A model generated the notes under the pieces. The model did no database searches, was not told the origin of the DNA, and saw only the letters and a list, made by a program, of their open reading frames with translations. A stretch of DNA of 64,000 nucleotides from Steroidobacteraceae bacterium (GTDB taxonomy: Bacteria; Pseudomonadota; Gammaproteobacteria; Steroidobacterales; Steroidobacteraceae), in NCBI GenBank assembly GCA_025458865.1, contig JALORP010000026.1, forward strand, positions 1 to 64,000, read 5' to 3'. This document shows positions 1 through 10,533 of the stretch, piece by piece. The first letter of the stretch is position 1; each line of letters starts with the position of its first letter. The translations under genes and the position numbers were made by a program.

Positions 1-128
1 GCGCGCCGGCGAGGTGGCCAGTGGCCCCCCGGAGCGAGCGAGTTTTCTTCCCGAGCGAGCGAAGCGGGGGCCCGGCCGGATCCCGCCGGCGCGCGAGGCT
101 GAGCCCATATCCTCGTTGCGGCGCAGGC

Positions 129-995
129 TCAGCCGCCGGATCTCGGTCGCGACGGTGATCTTCGGTTCGTTCCGCGCGCCGCCACGCCGATCGCGACCGG
201 GTGCGTCGGCGGGCTGCGGGCCGCGCGGTAGTATGGCTCCATCTGCGGCGCGAGCTGCGCCAGCGACTGCTGGCGGTTGCCCGGCGCCGGGTGGGTGCTG
301 AGGAACTGCGGTGGGTTCTTGCCGCCCACCGCCCCCATCTTCTGCCACAGCGTGGCTGCTGCATTCGGGTCGTAACCCGCCCTGGCGGCGAGCTCGATGC
401 CGATGCGGTCCGCCTCGGTCTCTGCCGTGCGGCTGTTCGGCAGCAGGATCGCGAGCTGCGCCGCGGTGGCGGCGAGCGCCATGTTCCGGCCCGGCTGGTC
501 TGAGGCCACGCCGACGGCGATGACGCCGATCTGCGAGGCCATCGCGATGGACATGCGCTCGGCCGTGTGGTTTGCGAGCGCGTGGGCGATCTCGTGGCCC
601 ATCACCTGCGCGAGTTCGTCGTCGGTCGGGTCCAGCTTTCGGATCAGGCCGGTGTAGAGCGCCATGCGGCCGCCGGCCATGCACCAGGCGTTGACCGTTT
701 CCGGCTCGTCGATCACCTCGACGCTCCACTGCCAGTTCGCGGTCGCCGGACGCATGATCACCGCCTGCGCGACCAGCCTTTCGGTGATCCGCTCGACGCG
801 CGCGAGCAGCCGCGGTTCGGTAACCAGCTTTCCCTCGTCCTTGAGCTTGCCCATGCTCTGCACGTAGGCTTGCCGTGAGGCGCTGATGGCCTGGTCCTCG
901 GACACCAGCATCAGCTGCGACCGGCCCGTGGGGCTCGTGGCGCAGGCGCCGAGCGCAAGCGCGGCGAGGGTGATCAGGGCGATCCTGGCCAGCAT
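129..995 (-). CDS. M48 family metallopeptidase, probable lipoprotein
   Basis: HExxH motif (MGHEIAHALANH) and lipobox-like N-terminus MLARIALITLAALALGAC; start trimmed from the 129..1073 ORF to this Met. Confidence 0.85.
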   Translation of the reverse strand: MLARIALITLAALALGACATSPTGRSQLMLVSEDQAISASRQAYVQSMGKLKDEGKLVTEPRLLARVERITERLVAQAVIMRPATANWQWSVEVIDEPETVNAWCMAGGRMALYTGLIRKLDPTDDELAQVMGHEIAHALANHTAERMSIAMASQIGVIAVGVASDQPGRNMALAATAAQLAILLPNSRTAETEADRIGIELAARAGYDPNAAATLWQKMGAVGGKNPPQFLSTHPAPGNRQQSLAQLAPQMEPYYRAARSPPTHPVAIGVAARGTNRRSPSRPRSGG

Positions 996-1285
996 GGGGT
1001 CGTTTCTCCTGCGGAAGGCGACCCGGTCAAGTCTGCCGTAGCGCCCCTCAAAAATACACGTGGATTCAGTCATCTAGCGGCGTGTCGGCGCCGGTTCGTT
1101 GCGCTCAAGCAACAGCCGGTGGAAGCCTTGGGACGCTCCGCTCGTCCCGGCGGGGCCAGCCGCGGCCGAGCCGAGCGCAATGCGGTTTGCCGCGCTTCAG
1201 GATCGCGCCCGCCTTCCTGTAACATTCGTGCGCTGCAATAACCGCCTGTCGCTATCCCACCACAGGCTCAGGGGAGAAAAATCCG

Positions 1286-4200
1286 ATGACCACCCGCCGC
1301 TCCACCCGGCTCGCCATGGCCGTGTCCTCGATCCTTGCCGCGCCCGCCATTGCAACGGGCTTTGGCCTCGTCGCCACGTTGGGTGTCGCGCCCGAAGCGC
1401 GCGCGCAGGAAACCGCCACCCAGGTCACCGGCACGGTGGTGGATGCCGCGGGCGCCCCCGTCGGCGGCGCGCAGGTCACGCTGCTGCACGTGCCAACCGG
1501 CACGGTCGCGACGGCGACGACCACGCCGAGCGGCCAGTTCGTTGCCACCGGCCTGCGCGTGGGCGGTCCCTTCACCGTGACGGCCCAGGCAAGCGGCTAC
1601 GCGAGCGGCGCGGTCGAGAACGTCTACACGGAGCTTGGTCGACGCGTGAACGTCACGCTGGCGATCCAGCCGGTCGCGGAACTCGCCGCGATCGAGGTGG
1701 TCGGCCAGGGCGAGCGCGCCGCCGCCGTCGGTGTCGGCAGCGACTTCGACCGGGACAGGATCGCGGCGATCCCGAGCATTGCACGCGACCCCAAGAACGC
1801 CCTGTCGATCGATCCGAAGGCGTTCATCGATCCCACGAACTCCGACGCACTCGAGGTCGCCGGCGTCAACAACCGCTACAACAGCCTTACCGTCGACGGC
1901 GTCCGGCAGAACGACGACTTCGGCCTGAACAACAACGGCTACCCGACCCAGCGTTCGCCGATATCGATCGACGCGATCGAGCAGGTGTCGCTTCTGACCG
2001 CGCCCTTCGACGTTCAGTACTCGAACTTCCGCGGCTCGACGATCAACATCGTGACCAAGTCGGGCACGAACGAGTTCGAGGGCTCGGCCTTCTACTACAC
2101 CTATGACGACGGCCTCGTGGGCGACAAGAGCAAGGGCCAGGACCTGAAGTTCTCCTTCGACCAGGAGACCTACGGCTTCACGCTGGGCGGGCCGATACTG
2201 AAGGACCGGCTGTTCTTCTTCACGTCCTACGAGAAGCTCGAGCGCGAGGCGCCGCAGGAGTTCGGCGCCGGCGACTCGGACGCGGCGATCACGATTTCGG
2301 GCACGACCCAGGCCGAGTACGACCAGGTCGTCCAGATCACGCGCGACGTCTATGGCTTCGACCCGCTCGATGTTCCCAGCACCCTGCCGGCCGAGGATGA
2401 GAAGATCCTCGCCAAGATCGACTGGAACATCACCGACGGCCATCGCGCGTCGCTGTCCTACCAGCGGACCGAGGGCAACGAGGTCATCCAGAGCAACAAC
2501 AGCACGAACTTCCGCGAGCTGTCGACGCCGTCGACCTGGTACGACCGGTCGATCCTGATGGAGACCTACTCGCTGCAGGTCTTCTCCGACTGGACCCAGA
2601 CCTTCTCGACCGAAGTCAAGATCGGCCGCAAGGAGGTCGAGACCCAGCAGGTCTCCCTGAACGGCACGGAGTTCGCCAACATGCGTGTCACCACGCCGGG
2701 TGGCGGCACGATCATCGTCGGTCCGGACATCTCCCGACACGCCAACCAGCTGACCAACGACCTGGACCAGGCCAAGCTCAAGGGCATCCTGTTCCTCGGC
2801 GACCATACGATCTCGGGCGGCGTCGAATACGAGTCCCTCGACATCTTCAACCTGTTCGTTCAGCGCGCCGAGGGCGAGTACTACTTCAACAGCATCGCCG
2901 ACTACGCGGCGCAGCGCGCCCAGCGGCTGCGCTACGGAAATGCCTTCACCAACGACAAGAACGACGCGGCCGCGGCGTTCAGCTACGACGTGCTGGGCTT
3001 CTTCCTGCAGGACCAGTGGCGCATCACGCCGGACCTCGAGATCCAGTACGGCCTGCGCTACGACACCTTCTCGTCGAGCGATGAGCCCAACTTCAACCAG
3101 AACTTCGTCAACCGCTACGGCTACTCCAACCAGGAGACGCTGGACGGCCGCGACCTGCTGATGCCGCGTTTCGGCTTCAACTGGGCGGTGGCCGACCAGA
3201 CGATCGTCCGCGGTGGCGTTGGACTCTTCGGTGGTGGCTCGCCGAACGTGTGGATTTCGAACAGCTTCTCGAACGACGGCGTCACCGTCGTCAGCCAGGA
3301 CTTCAGCCGCCCCGGCTCGGGCATCGAGCCGCGCCTCGACAACGTGGACGGCTTCGACCTGCCGCAGGCGGTGCTGGACACGCACGAGACGCTGCGTGGA
3401 GACGGCGGCGTGAATGCGGTCGCCCCCGGGTTCGAGATCCCGTCGCAGTGGCGCTACAACCTCGGCCTCGAGCACACATTCGAGAACGGCTGGCGCGTCA
3501 ACACGGACGTCGTCTACTCGCGTGTGAAGGACGAGGTCGTATGGTTCGACGCGCGGCTGGTCCAGACCGGAACTGCACCCGATGGCAGGCCGATCTATGG
3601 CAAGCGGCCGGGCGACAGTCGCGCCTTCACCACGCAGGACCTGATTCTCGACAACACCAGCGACGGCGAAGGGCTGGTCTTCTCGGTCGAGCTGGACAAG
3701 CGCTGGGACACCTCGGCCGGGCGATTCGACCTGTTCCTCGGCTACGCCAACCAGGACATCAAGGACATCAACTCGGCGACCAGCTCGACCGCCAACTCGA
3801 ACTGGGGCAATGTCGGGACCTCGGTGGCCAACGATCCCGGGCTGGCGGCGTCGAACTACGACATCGAGCACCGCTTCTCGGCGTCGCTCAACTGGCGCAA
3901 GGCTTTCTTCGGCGAGTACTTCACCAGTGCCGGACTGTTCATGGAGCACCGCTCAGGCCGTGCCTTCAGCTACACCTTCGGCGGCGCTTCGCTCGGAGTA
4001 TTCGGCGATCCGGCCAACACGACCACTTCGCCTCGCCAGCTCCTCTACGTTCCGCTGGTGGATGATCCGAACGTGGTCTATTCCTCGGACGCGTTCAGGG
4101 ACGCCGTCAACGCGTTCATCGACTCGAGCGAGCTGGCGGCCTACCGCGGGCAGATCGCGCCTCGCAATGCCTTCCGCAGCCCGTGGATTACGCTCGCCAA

Positions 4201-4483
4201 CCTGCGTCTGTCGCAGGAGATCCCGACCGGCATCCCGGGCACGCGCGGCGTGCTGACGCTCGACATCGAGAACCTGACCAACCTGCTGAACGACGACTGG
4301 GGCCGCGTATCGCAGGTCCCGTTCCCGTACTTCGCGCCGGTGCTCGAGACCTCCATCAACGCCAACGGGCAGTATGTCTATCGTCCACGCCAGGGCACGA
4401 CTGCCCCGACGGGTCCGGACTTCTCGGTCTCCGCGCTGCCGTCGGTGTATCGCGTCCAGTTGGGCATCCGCATCGAGTTCTGA
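1286..4483 (+). CDS. TonB-dependent receptor with N-terminal carboxypeptidase-regulatory-like domain (Oar-like)
   Basis: 1065 aa; N-terminal VTGTVVDAAGAPVGGAQVTL repeat, plug and beta-barrel, ends in aromatic residue (RIEF). Confidence 0.85.
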   Translation: MTTRRSTRLAMAVSSILAAPAIATGFGLVATLGVAPEARAQETATQVTGTVVDAAGAPVGGAQVTLLHVPTGTVATATTTPSGQFVATGLRVGGPFTVTAQASGYASGAVENVYTELGRRVNVTLAIQPVAELAAIEVVGQGERAAAVGVGSDFDRDRIAAIPSIARDPKNALSIDPKAFIDPTNSDALEVAGVNNRYNSLTVDGVRQNDDFGLNNNGYPTQRSPISIDAIEQVSLLTAPFDVQYSNFRGSTINIVTKSGTNEFEGSAFYYTYDDGLVGDKSKGQDLKFSFDQETYGFTLGGPILKDRLFFFTSYEKLEREAPQEFGAGDSDAAITISGTTQAEYDQVVQITRDVYGFDPLDVPSTLPAEDEKILAKIDWNITDGHRASLSYQRTEGNEVIQSNNSTNFRELSTPSTWYDRSILMETYSLQVFSDWTQTFSTEVKIGRKEVETQQVSLNGTEFANMRVTTPGGGTIIVGPDISRHANQLTNDLDQAKLKGILFLGDHTISGGVEYESLDIFNLFVQRAEGEYYFNSIADYAAQRAQRLRYGNAFTNDKNDAAAAFSYDVLGFFLQDQWRITPDLEIQYGLRYDTFSSSDEPNFNQNFVNRYGYSNQETLDGRDLLMPRFGFNWAVADQTIVRGGVGLFGGGSPNVWISNSFSNDGVTVVSQDFSRPGSGIEPRLDNVDGFDLPQAVLDTHETLRGDGGVNAVAPGFEIPSQWRYNLGLEHTFENGWRVNTDVVYSRVKDEVVWFDARLVQTGTAPDGRPIYGKRPGDSRAFTTQDLILDNTSDGEGLVFSVELDKRWDTSAGRFDLFLGYANQDIKDINSATSSTANSNWGNVGTSVANDPGLAASNYDIEHRFSASLNWRKAFFGEYFTSAGLFMEHRSGRAFSYTFGGASLGVFGDPANTTTSPRQLLYVPLVDDPNVVYSSDAFRDAVNAFIDSSELAAYRGQIAPRNAFRSPWITLANLRLSQEIPTGIPGTRGVLTLDIENLTNLLNDDWGRVSQVPFPYFAPVLETSINANGQYVYRPRQGTTAPTGPDFSVSALPSVYRVQLGIRIEF

Positions 4484-4508
4484 CGCGGGCCTGCCCTTGC
4501 GATGACGA

Positions 4509-4540
4509 GGCGCGGCGGGGGCCACCCGCCGCGCCTTTTT
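4509..4540 (+). terminator. Rho-independent terminator
   Basis: 11-bp perfect stem ggcgcggcggg / cccgccgcgcc followed by TTTTT, 25 bp after the receptor stop. Confidence 0.9.
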
Positions 4541-4718
4541 CGTTCAGGGTGGGCCTTCCTGGTGTATAGAGATTGACCTGAACAAAACCTTTGCAAGGCG
4601 GTCTGAAGCAGCGAAGTGCATCACGGTCATTGCTATACTCGCGCGAAATTTCGCACAAGCTGCGCGTCCCTGAATCCGCGTCGCTGAGCCCCCCGAAACA
4701 CGGAGTACGGAACTCGAC

Positions 4719-5276
4719 ATGTCCGAGTCCCTGATGACAAGGATCGCGCGCGGTGAAGACGCGGCGGTCGCCGAAGTGATAGACCAGTACGGCGCGCTCG
4801 TCTGGTCCATCGCCCGCCGGCTGACCCGCAACCCGTCGGACGCCGAGGACGCGGTGCAGGAAATTTTCACCGACGTGTGGCGCAGCGCTCACCGCTTCGA
4901 CCCGTCGGCCGGTACGGAGAAAGTGTTCATCACCACCATCGCCAGGAGGCGCCTGATCGACCGGATGCGCCGGCTCTCCAACCGCGTGCCGACGGAGTCG
5001 ACGGACGTGCTCGACGAACTCGGCTTCCACACGCCGGACACCGCCGGTGAGATCAGCGTCGAGGCCGAGCGCGCCGCCCGCGTGCTCGCCACGCTGCGCC
5101 CCGAGCAGCGCCAGGTCATCGAGCTCGGGCTGCTGCAGGGCCTGTCCCATTCCGAGATTGCGGCCGTCACCGGCATGCCGCTCGGCACCGTGAAGACCTT
5201 CATGCGCCGCGGGCTCATCCAGGTGCGCGAGATGCTCGGCGTCACGCCGGGCGAGGTCGCGGGAGGCGAGGCATGA
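4719..5276 (+). CDS. ECF-type sigma-70 family RNA polymerase sigma factor
   Basis: Sigma2 (DAEDAVQEIFTDVWR) and sigma4 HTH (LSHSEIAAVTGMPLGTVKTFMRRGL). Confidence 0.92.
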   Translation: MSESLMTRIARGEDAAVAEVIDQYGALVWSIARRLTRNPSDAEDAVQEIFTDVWRSAHRFDPSAGTEKVFITTIARRRLIDRMRRLSNRVPTESTDVLDELGFHTPDTAGEISVEAERAARVLATLRPEQRQVIELGLLQGLSHSEIAAVTGMPLGTVKTFMRRGLIQVREMLGVTPGEVAGGEA

Positions 5277-6130
5277 GCGCGCATTTCCTCGACGACGAAC
5301 GCATCGCCGACCTGCTGGTCCTCGAGGTCACCGAGGGCCTCGACCCGGCCCAGCGGCAGGAACTCGAGGCCTTGCTGGCCGGCACGTCAGGCATGCCCGA
5401 TGCGCTGGCCGGCGCCGCAGCCGCGGTGACGCTCGCCGCGCGCCTGCCTTCCGAGCCGCTGCCGGCCGCACTGCGCGAGACCCTCATCAAGCAGGGCGAG
5501 ACCGTGGTCAGGGTCAAGGCCGCGAACAAGGTCCAGCCGCTGCCGGTGCGCAAGCCGGCGGTCGCTGCGCCGTCCGCACGGACCCCGGCCGTGCCCGTCG
5601 GCACGGCCGCCGGCGCGCGCTACGGCTGGTATGCCGCCGCCGCATCACTGCTCATCGCGCTGGCAGCCTGGTTCCCCCGCTTCGAGACCGAGGCGCCCCC
5701 CGCGCTCGTCGAGGCCCCTGTCCCCAGCGTCGCCGAGCAGCGCGAGGCGCTGCTTGCGGCGGCGCCCGCGGCCCTGAAGGAGGAGTGGGCCCGCACCGAG
5801 GATCCGGCATCGGTGGCCGTCCAGGGCGACGTCGTATGGGACGAGGCGACGCAGACCGGCTACATGCGCTTCAGCGGCCTGCCGGCGAACGACCCCTCCG
5901 AGTCCCAGTACCAGCTGTGGATCTTCGACGGCACCCGCGACGATCGCTTCCCCGTGGACGGCGGCGTGTTCGACGTTCCCGCCGGGGCGACCGAGGTGGT
6001 CGTGCCGATCAAGGCCACGTTGCCGGTGCGCCAGGCCGCGCTGTTCGCGGTGACCGTCGAGGCCCCGGGCGGCGTCATGGTGTCCTCGCGCGAGCGCATC
6101 GTCGCCCTGGCGCAGGTGGCGAGCGGCTGA
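5273..6130 (+). CDS. anti-sigma factor, RskA-like
   Basis: Overlaps sigma gene stop (ATGA); single TM segment (YAAAASLLIALAAWF) and C-terminal RskA-like domain (YQLWIFDGTRDDRFPVDGGVFDVP). Confidence 0.85.
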   Translation: MSAHFLDDERIADLLVLEVTEGLDPAQRQELEALLAGTSGMPDALAGAAAAVTLAARLPSEPLPAALRETLIKQGETVVRVKAANKVQPLPVRKPAVAAPSARTPAVPVGTAAGARYGWYAAAASLLIALAAWFPRFETEAPPALVEAPVPSVAEQREALLAAAPAALKEEWARTEDPASVAVQGDVVWDEATQTGYMRFSGLPANDPSESQYQLWIFDGTRDDRFPVDGGVFDVPAGATEVVVPIKATLPVRQAALFAVTVEAPGGVMVSSRERIVALAQVASG

Positions 6131-6137
6131 TCCAGCC

Positions 6138-7088
6138 GTGACCACGGCCACCGAAGCCGGCCGTCGCGCACAGTGCGCGTCGGCCGTGCTGGTGGTCAGG
6201 CCGGCGGCCTTCGGCGCGAATCCCGAGACAGCCTCGACCAACGCCTTCCAGGCGGCGGGCACCGCGGGAGCCGACCTGCGCGAGCAGGCCCGTGCCGAGA
6301 GCGACGCGCTCGCCGCGGCGCTCGACGCGGCCGGGGTCGAGGTGCTCGTCCTCGAAGACACGCCGGAGCCGGCCAGGCCCGACGCCTGCTTCCCCAACAA
6401 CTGGCTGTCCCTGCACCACGACGGCACCGCGGTCCTCTACCCCATGCTCGCGCCCAGCCGGCGTCGCGAGCGCCGCGATGAGGCGCTCGCGCTCGTCCGG
6501 CAGCGCGGCTTCGTCGTCCGGCGCGTGGTGGACCTGACGTACTTCGAGGGCCAGGGAGCCTTCCTCGAGGGAACGGGCAGCCTCGTGCTCGACCATCGGG
6601 CGCGCGTGGCGTATGCCTGCCGCTCGCCGCGCACCCACGCGGCGCCGCTCCTCGCCTTCGGGCGCGAGCTCGGCTATGCGACGCAGGCGTTCGACGCGAC
6701 CGGCCCGGCGGGCGAGGCCGTCTACCACACCAATGTCGTGATGAGCGTCGGCGAGGGCTTTGCCGTGGCCTGCCTCGAGGCGGTCGCGGACGACTCCCGG
6801 CGGCATCGCCTTCGCGGCTCGCTCGAGGCCGCGGGGCGAGAGGTGCTCGAGGTCAGCCGCGCCGAAATGAACGCCTTCGCCGGCAACCTGCTGCAGCTCG
6901 CGACGCGCAAGGGCGGGCGCGTGATCGCGCTGTCCGCCACGGCGCTGGCGGCGCTGGGGGCGGACCTCAGGCGACGGCTCGAGCGCCACGGCGGGCTGGT
7001 GGCCGCGCCGGTCCCGGTCATCGAGCGCTATGGCGGCGGCAGCGTGCGCTGCATGCTCGCCGAGGTGTTTCTGCCGCGCGAACCGTGA
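6138..7088 (+). CDS. ctlX: citrulline-utilization hydrolase CtlX-type / amidinotransferase superfamily
   Basis: VLVVRPAAFGANPETASTNAFQ, DACFPNNWLSLH and GGGSVRCMLAEVFLP motifs. Confidence 0.8.
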   Translation: MTTATEAGRRAQCASAVLVVRPAAFGANPETASTNAFQAAGTAGADLREQARAESDALAAALDAAGVEVLVLEDTPEPARPDACFPNNWLSLHHDGTAVLYPMLAPSRRRERRDEALALVRQRGFVVRRVVDLTYFEGQGAFLEGTGSLVLDHRARVAYACRSPRTHAAPLLAFGRELGYATQAFDATGPAGEAVYHTNVVMSVGEGFAVACLEAVADDSRRHRLRGSLEAAGREVLEVSRAEMNAFAGNLLQLATRKGGRVIALSATALAALGADLRRRLERHGGLVAAPVPVIERYGGGSVRCMLAEVFLPREP

Positions 7089-7179
7089 CTGCCGGCACGC
7101 GCGCGGGACCTTGCGCGGGCCTGCCTGGACGCGGTGCTAGAATCGGCCGGCGCGAGGCCTGCGGCGGAGTCCCCCGCGA

Positions 7180-7833
7180 GTGTTCGAACTGGCCCTGAAG
7201 TCACTGTTTGCCTACCTGCTCGGCTCGCTGATGGGCGCGCTGATCGCCGGGCGCGTGCGCGGCGTGGATATCCGCCGGATGGGCAGCGGCAACGCCGGCG
7301 GGACCAACGCGCTGCGCACGCAGGGCTTCGGCTTCGCGCTGGCCGTGGTGGTGGTGGACGTCGGCAAGGCGCTCGTCGCCGTCGGGCTGCTGCCGGGGCT
7401 CGACATCCCGGGCGTGGGGCTCGACCCCGCCGTGGATCGAATCTGGCTCGCGGTGGCCTGCGCGACGGCGGTGGTCGCGGGCCATGTCTGGCCGCTCTAC
7501 CACGACTTCCAGGGCGGCAAGGGCGCGGCCACGCTGGTCGGCGCGGTGGCCGTGCTGCAGCCGCTGGTGCTGGCGCCCATTTTCCTGCTCTGGCTCGTCG
7601 TCGTGATGCTGACCGGTTTCGTAGGGCTTGCGACCATGCTCGCCTGCGCCACGCTGCCGGTTGCCTTCGCCGCGATCGGCGGGCCGGGCGCGCAGCCGCT
7701 CGTGGCCTTCGGGATCGCCATGGCCGTCTTCATCGCCTGGACGCACCGCGCGAACATCGTCCGCATGCGCGCCGGCACCGAGAACCGGGCGCGGCGGCTG
7801 TGGCTGCTGCGGCCGCGGGACGCCGGCCGGTGA
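7180..7833 (+). CDS. plsY: glycerol-3-phosphate acyltransferase PlsY
   Basis: 217 aa multi-TM protein; GSGNAGGTNALR and GGKGAAT motifs; GTG start. Confidence 0.92.
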   Translation: MFELALKSLFAYLLGSLMGALIAGRVRGVDIRRMGSGNAGGTNALRTQGFGFALAVVVVDVGKALVAVGLLPGLDIPGVGLDPAVDRIWLAVACATAVVAGHVWPLYHDFQGGKGAATLVGAVAVLQPLVLAPIFLLWLVVVMLTGFVGLATMLACATLPVAFAAIGGPGAQPLVAFGIAMAVFIAWTHRANIVRMRAGTENRARRLWLLRPRDAGR

Positions 7834-8816
7834 CGCGCCGCACGGACGTGCTTCGCCTGCTGTCGGACGGCGCGGTTCACTCGGGCGAGTCGCTCGCGGC
7901 CGCGCTGGGCGTGAGCCGCGCTGCGGTCTGGAAGCAGGTGCAGCAGCTCGACGCCTGGGGCCTCGAGGTCGAGGCCGTTCCGGGCCGCGGCTACCGGCTC
8001 GCGCAGCGGCTCGACCTGCTCGACGAGGCCGCGCTTCGTTCGGCGCTGCCCGAGGCCGCAGTGGCGCGGCTGCGCACGCTCACCGTGGCCGACGAGATCG
8101 AGTCCACCAACGAGGCGCTGCTCGCGGCGCCGGCCCTGCCGCCCGGCCGCATGGACGCCTGCCTCGCCGAGTTCCAGACCCGCGGCCGGGGACGGCGCGG
8201 CCGCAGCTGGGTCGCGCCCTTCGCTTCCGGCCTGTGCCTGTCGCTCAGCTGGACCTTCCGGGAGACGCCGCCGCAGTTTTCGGCGCTGTCGCTCGCCGTC
8301 GGCGTGGGCGTGCTTCGCGCGCTTCGGACCCTCGGCGTGGCGGGCGTCGGCCTCAAGTGGCCGAACGACCTGCTGCACGAGCTTCGCAAGCTCGGCGGTA
8401 TCCTGATCGAGCTTCGCGCCGAGGCCGCTGGGCCCGCCTTTGCGGTGATCGGCCTCGGCCTCAACGTCACGCTGCCGGAGGCCGCGCGGGCGCAGGTGGC
8501 TGCGTCAGGGCTTGCGGTCGCGAGCCTCGATGATTTCTGCGCGGTGACGCCTTCCCGAACGCAGCTCGCCGCCGCGGTGATCGGTGAGCTCGAGCGCGTG
8601 CTGACCGAGTTCGAGGTCCGCGGCTTCGCGCCCTTCGCCGACGAGTGGCGTGCGGCGGACGCGCTTGCCGCCCGGCCCGCGTTCGTGGTGCAGGGCGAGT
8701 CGCGCGTGGACGGCCTCGCCCGCGGCATCGACGAGGATGGCGCGCTGCTCCTCGAGGTGGCTGGCTGCAACCGGCGCTTCGTGTCGGGCGAGGTCAGCCT
8801 GAGGCCGGTCGCATGA
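7830..8816 (+). CDS. birA: bifunctional biotin operon repressor / biotin-[acetyl-CoA-carboxylase] ligase
   Basis: N-terminal HTH, GRGRRGRSWVAPF and LKWPNDLL motifs; GTG start overlaps plsY stop. Confidence 0.93.
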   Translation: MTRRTDVLRLLSDGAVHSGESLAAALGVSRAAVWKQVQQLDAWGLEVEAVPGRGYRLAQRLDLLDEAALRSALPEAAVARLRTLTVADEIESTNEALLAAPALPPGRMDACLAEFQTRGRGRRGRSWVAPFASGLCLSLSWTFRETPPQFSALSLAVGVGVLRALRTLGVAGVGLKWPNDLLHELRKLGGILIELRAEAAGPAFAVIGLGLNVTLPEAARAQVAASGLAVASLDDFCAVTPSRTQLAAAVIGELERVLTEFEVRGFAPFADEWRAADALAARPAFVVQGESRVDGLARGIDEDGALLLEVAGCNRRFVSGEVSLRPVA

Positions 8817-9565
8817 AGCTGCTGATCGACGTCGGCAACACCCGCCTCAAGTGGGCCGCGCTCGAGGCGGGCCGCCTCGGCGCCCGCGGGGCGGTGACCC
8901 ACCGCGGCGCTGCGCCGGCCGAGTGGCTGGCTCCGCTCGACGCCGCCGCCGGCCGGCCCGATGCGATTCTCGTCGCGAACGTGGCGGGTCCCGCGGTGGC
9001 GCACTCGATCGGCGAGTGGGCGCTCGAGCGCCATGGCCTGCGGCCGCGGTTCCTGAAGGCGTCCGCCCGCGCCGGGGGCGTCACCAATGCCTACGAGCAC
9101 CCGGATGCGCTCGGAGTGGACCGCTGGCTCGGCCTCGTCGGCGCCTGGCGCAGGGTGGGAAGCCCGCTGGTGTGCATCGCCGCCGGCACCGCCTTCACCG
9201 TGGACGCGGTGGACGGTTCCGGGCGCCACCTCGGCGGCCTGATCGCGCCAGGCTACCAGCTCATGATCGAGACCCTTCTCAAGCGCACCAGCGACATCGC
9301 GCCCGGCCTCGCGCGCGGCCCGGCGGCCGCCGATGGCCTGTTCGGCCGAAACACGGCCGCGGCCGTCGAACTCGGCGCGCTGCACGCCCTCGCGGCGCTC
9401 GCGGCGCGCGCGGTGGAGGCGGCCGCCGGGCGTTGCGGCGCCGCGCCGCGCGTGTTCCTCGGCGGCGGCGACGCCGCGCGGCTCGCGCCGCACCTTGGCC
9501 GGCCCGCGGAGATCGCGCCCGACCTCGTGCTGGAAGGGCTCGCCGTGATGGCGGGGGAGGACTGA
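8813..9565 (+). CDS. coaX: type III pantothenate kinase
   Basis: MKLLIDVGNTRLKWA, PDALGVDRWLGLVGAW, AGTAFTVDAV; overlaps birA stop. Confidence 0.94.
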   Translation: MKLLIDVGNTRLKWAALEAGRLGARGAVTHRGAAPAEWLAPLDAAAGRPDAILVANVAGPAVAHSIGEWALERHGLRPRFLKASARAGGVTNAYEHPDALGVDRWLGLVGAWRRVGSPLVCIAAGTAFTVDAVDGSGRHLGGLIAPGYQLMIETLLKRTSDIAPGLARGPAAADGLFGRNTAAAVELGALHALAALAARAVEAAAGRCGAAPRVFLGGGDAARLAPHLGRPAEIAPDLVLEGLAVMAGED

Positions 9566-9567
9566 TC

Positions 9568-10269
9568 TTGCGTGCCCTGCTGCTCCTGCTGCTGTTCGCC
9601 AACCTCGCGTTCTTCGCCTGGTCGCGCTGGATCGCCGTGCCGCTGGTGACCGGACTCTCGCCGCTGCCCGCGGCGGCGCCACTCGTCCTCGCGCGCGAGG
9701 CGCAGCCCACGCCCCGGACGGCTGCGGCCGCGGAGGAAGAGGCGCTGGCGAGCTGCGTCAGCATCGGGCCGTTCCTGGACCTGACCGAGGCGGCGCGGGC
9801 GTCCACGCGGTTGCGAGAGCTTGGCTACGGTCCGCGCCAGCGCGTGAGCGACGGGCCGGTGTGGTCCGGCTGGTGGGTGGCGCTCGAGCGCCTCGAGGGG
9901 CGCGAGGCCGCGGAGCAGGTGGTTGCCCGGCTGCGGCAGTTCGGCGTCACGGACGCCTACATCATGCCGGGCGAGGAGGCGGGCGTGACCGTGTCGCTCG
10001 GGCTCTTCTCGGAGCAGCCGCGCGCGCTGCGCCGTCTCGATGAGGTCAAGGCCCTCGGCTACGAGCCCGTGGTCACGGAGCGCCAGCGCACCGGCACCGT
10101 CTACTGGATCGACGCCGACCTGCCGGTGCCGGGGCGGTTCCCGGATCCCGCCTCGTTCGAGGGCGAGCAGGGCCGCATCACGCGCCTCGAGATGCGGCCC
10201 TGCGATGCCGACGGGCGTGCCAGCCAGCCGGTCGAGCCCGCCATGGTGCCGGCCGGCGTGCCCGGCTGA
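9568..10269 (+). CDS. SPOR domain-containing protein
   Basis: N-terminal TM, ASCVSIGPFLDLTEAARASTRLRELGY SPOR-like segment; downstream of coaX; TTG start assumed. Confidence 0.7.
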   Translation: MRALLLLLLFANLAFFAWSRWIAVPLVTGLSPLPAAAPLVLAREAQPTPRTAAAAEEEALASCVSIGPFLDLTEAARASTRLRELGYGPRQRVSDGPVWSGWWVALERLEGREAAEQVVARLRQFGVTDAYIMPGEEAGVTVSLGLFSEQPRALRRLDEVKALGYEPVVTERQRTGTVYWIDADLPVPGRFPDPASFEGEQGRITRLEMRPCDADGRASQPVEPAMVPAGVPG

Positions 10270-10288
10270 AGTAGAATTGCAGGGCAGC

Positions 10289-10364
10289 GCCGGGTTAGCT
10301 CAGACGGTAGAGCAGCTGATTTGTAATCAGAAGGTCGCGGGTTCGATTCCTGCACCCGGCACCA
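10289..10364 (+). tRNA. tRNA-Thr (anticodon TGT)
   Basis: 76-nt cloverleaf gccgggttagctcagacggtagagcagctgatttgtaatcagaaggtcgcgggttcgattcctgcacccggcacca with encoded CCA. Confidence 0.95.
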
Positions 10365-10533
10365 ACCGCCCTCGCCGCGAGCGGTCACGTGTGCGCTTTG
10401 CCATGTTTGTGACATTTCTACCGACGAAGATCCACGAGCCTCCGGCGGTTGCGCGCCGTGACAGGAAGGATCCCCGGACGCTTCATCCGGGGAGCGCGCC
10501 GACAGCTTCAGATCACTCGAGGGAGACCGATCG

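Noticed and set aside
1-128. Short repeated gagcgagcga motifs at the window start
   Set aside because: Too short and too close to the edge to interpret.
1268-3949. 893-aa ORF antisense to the first TonB-dependent receptor
   Set aside because: Low-complexity, Arg/Val/Asp-rich translation typical of GC-rich shadow frames; the plus-strand receptor is clear.
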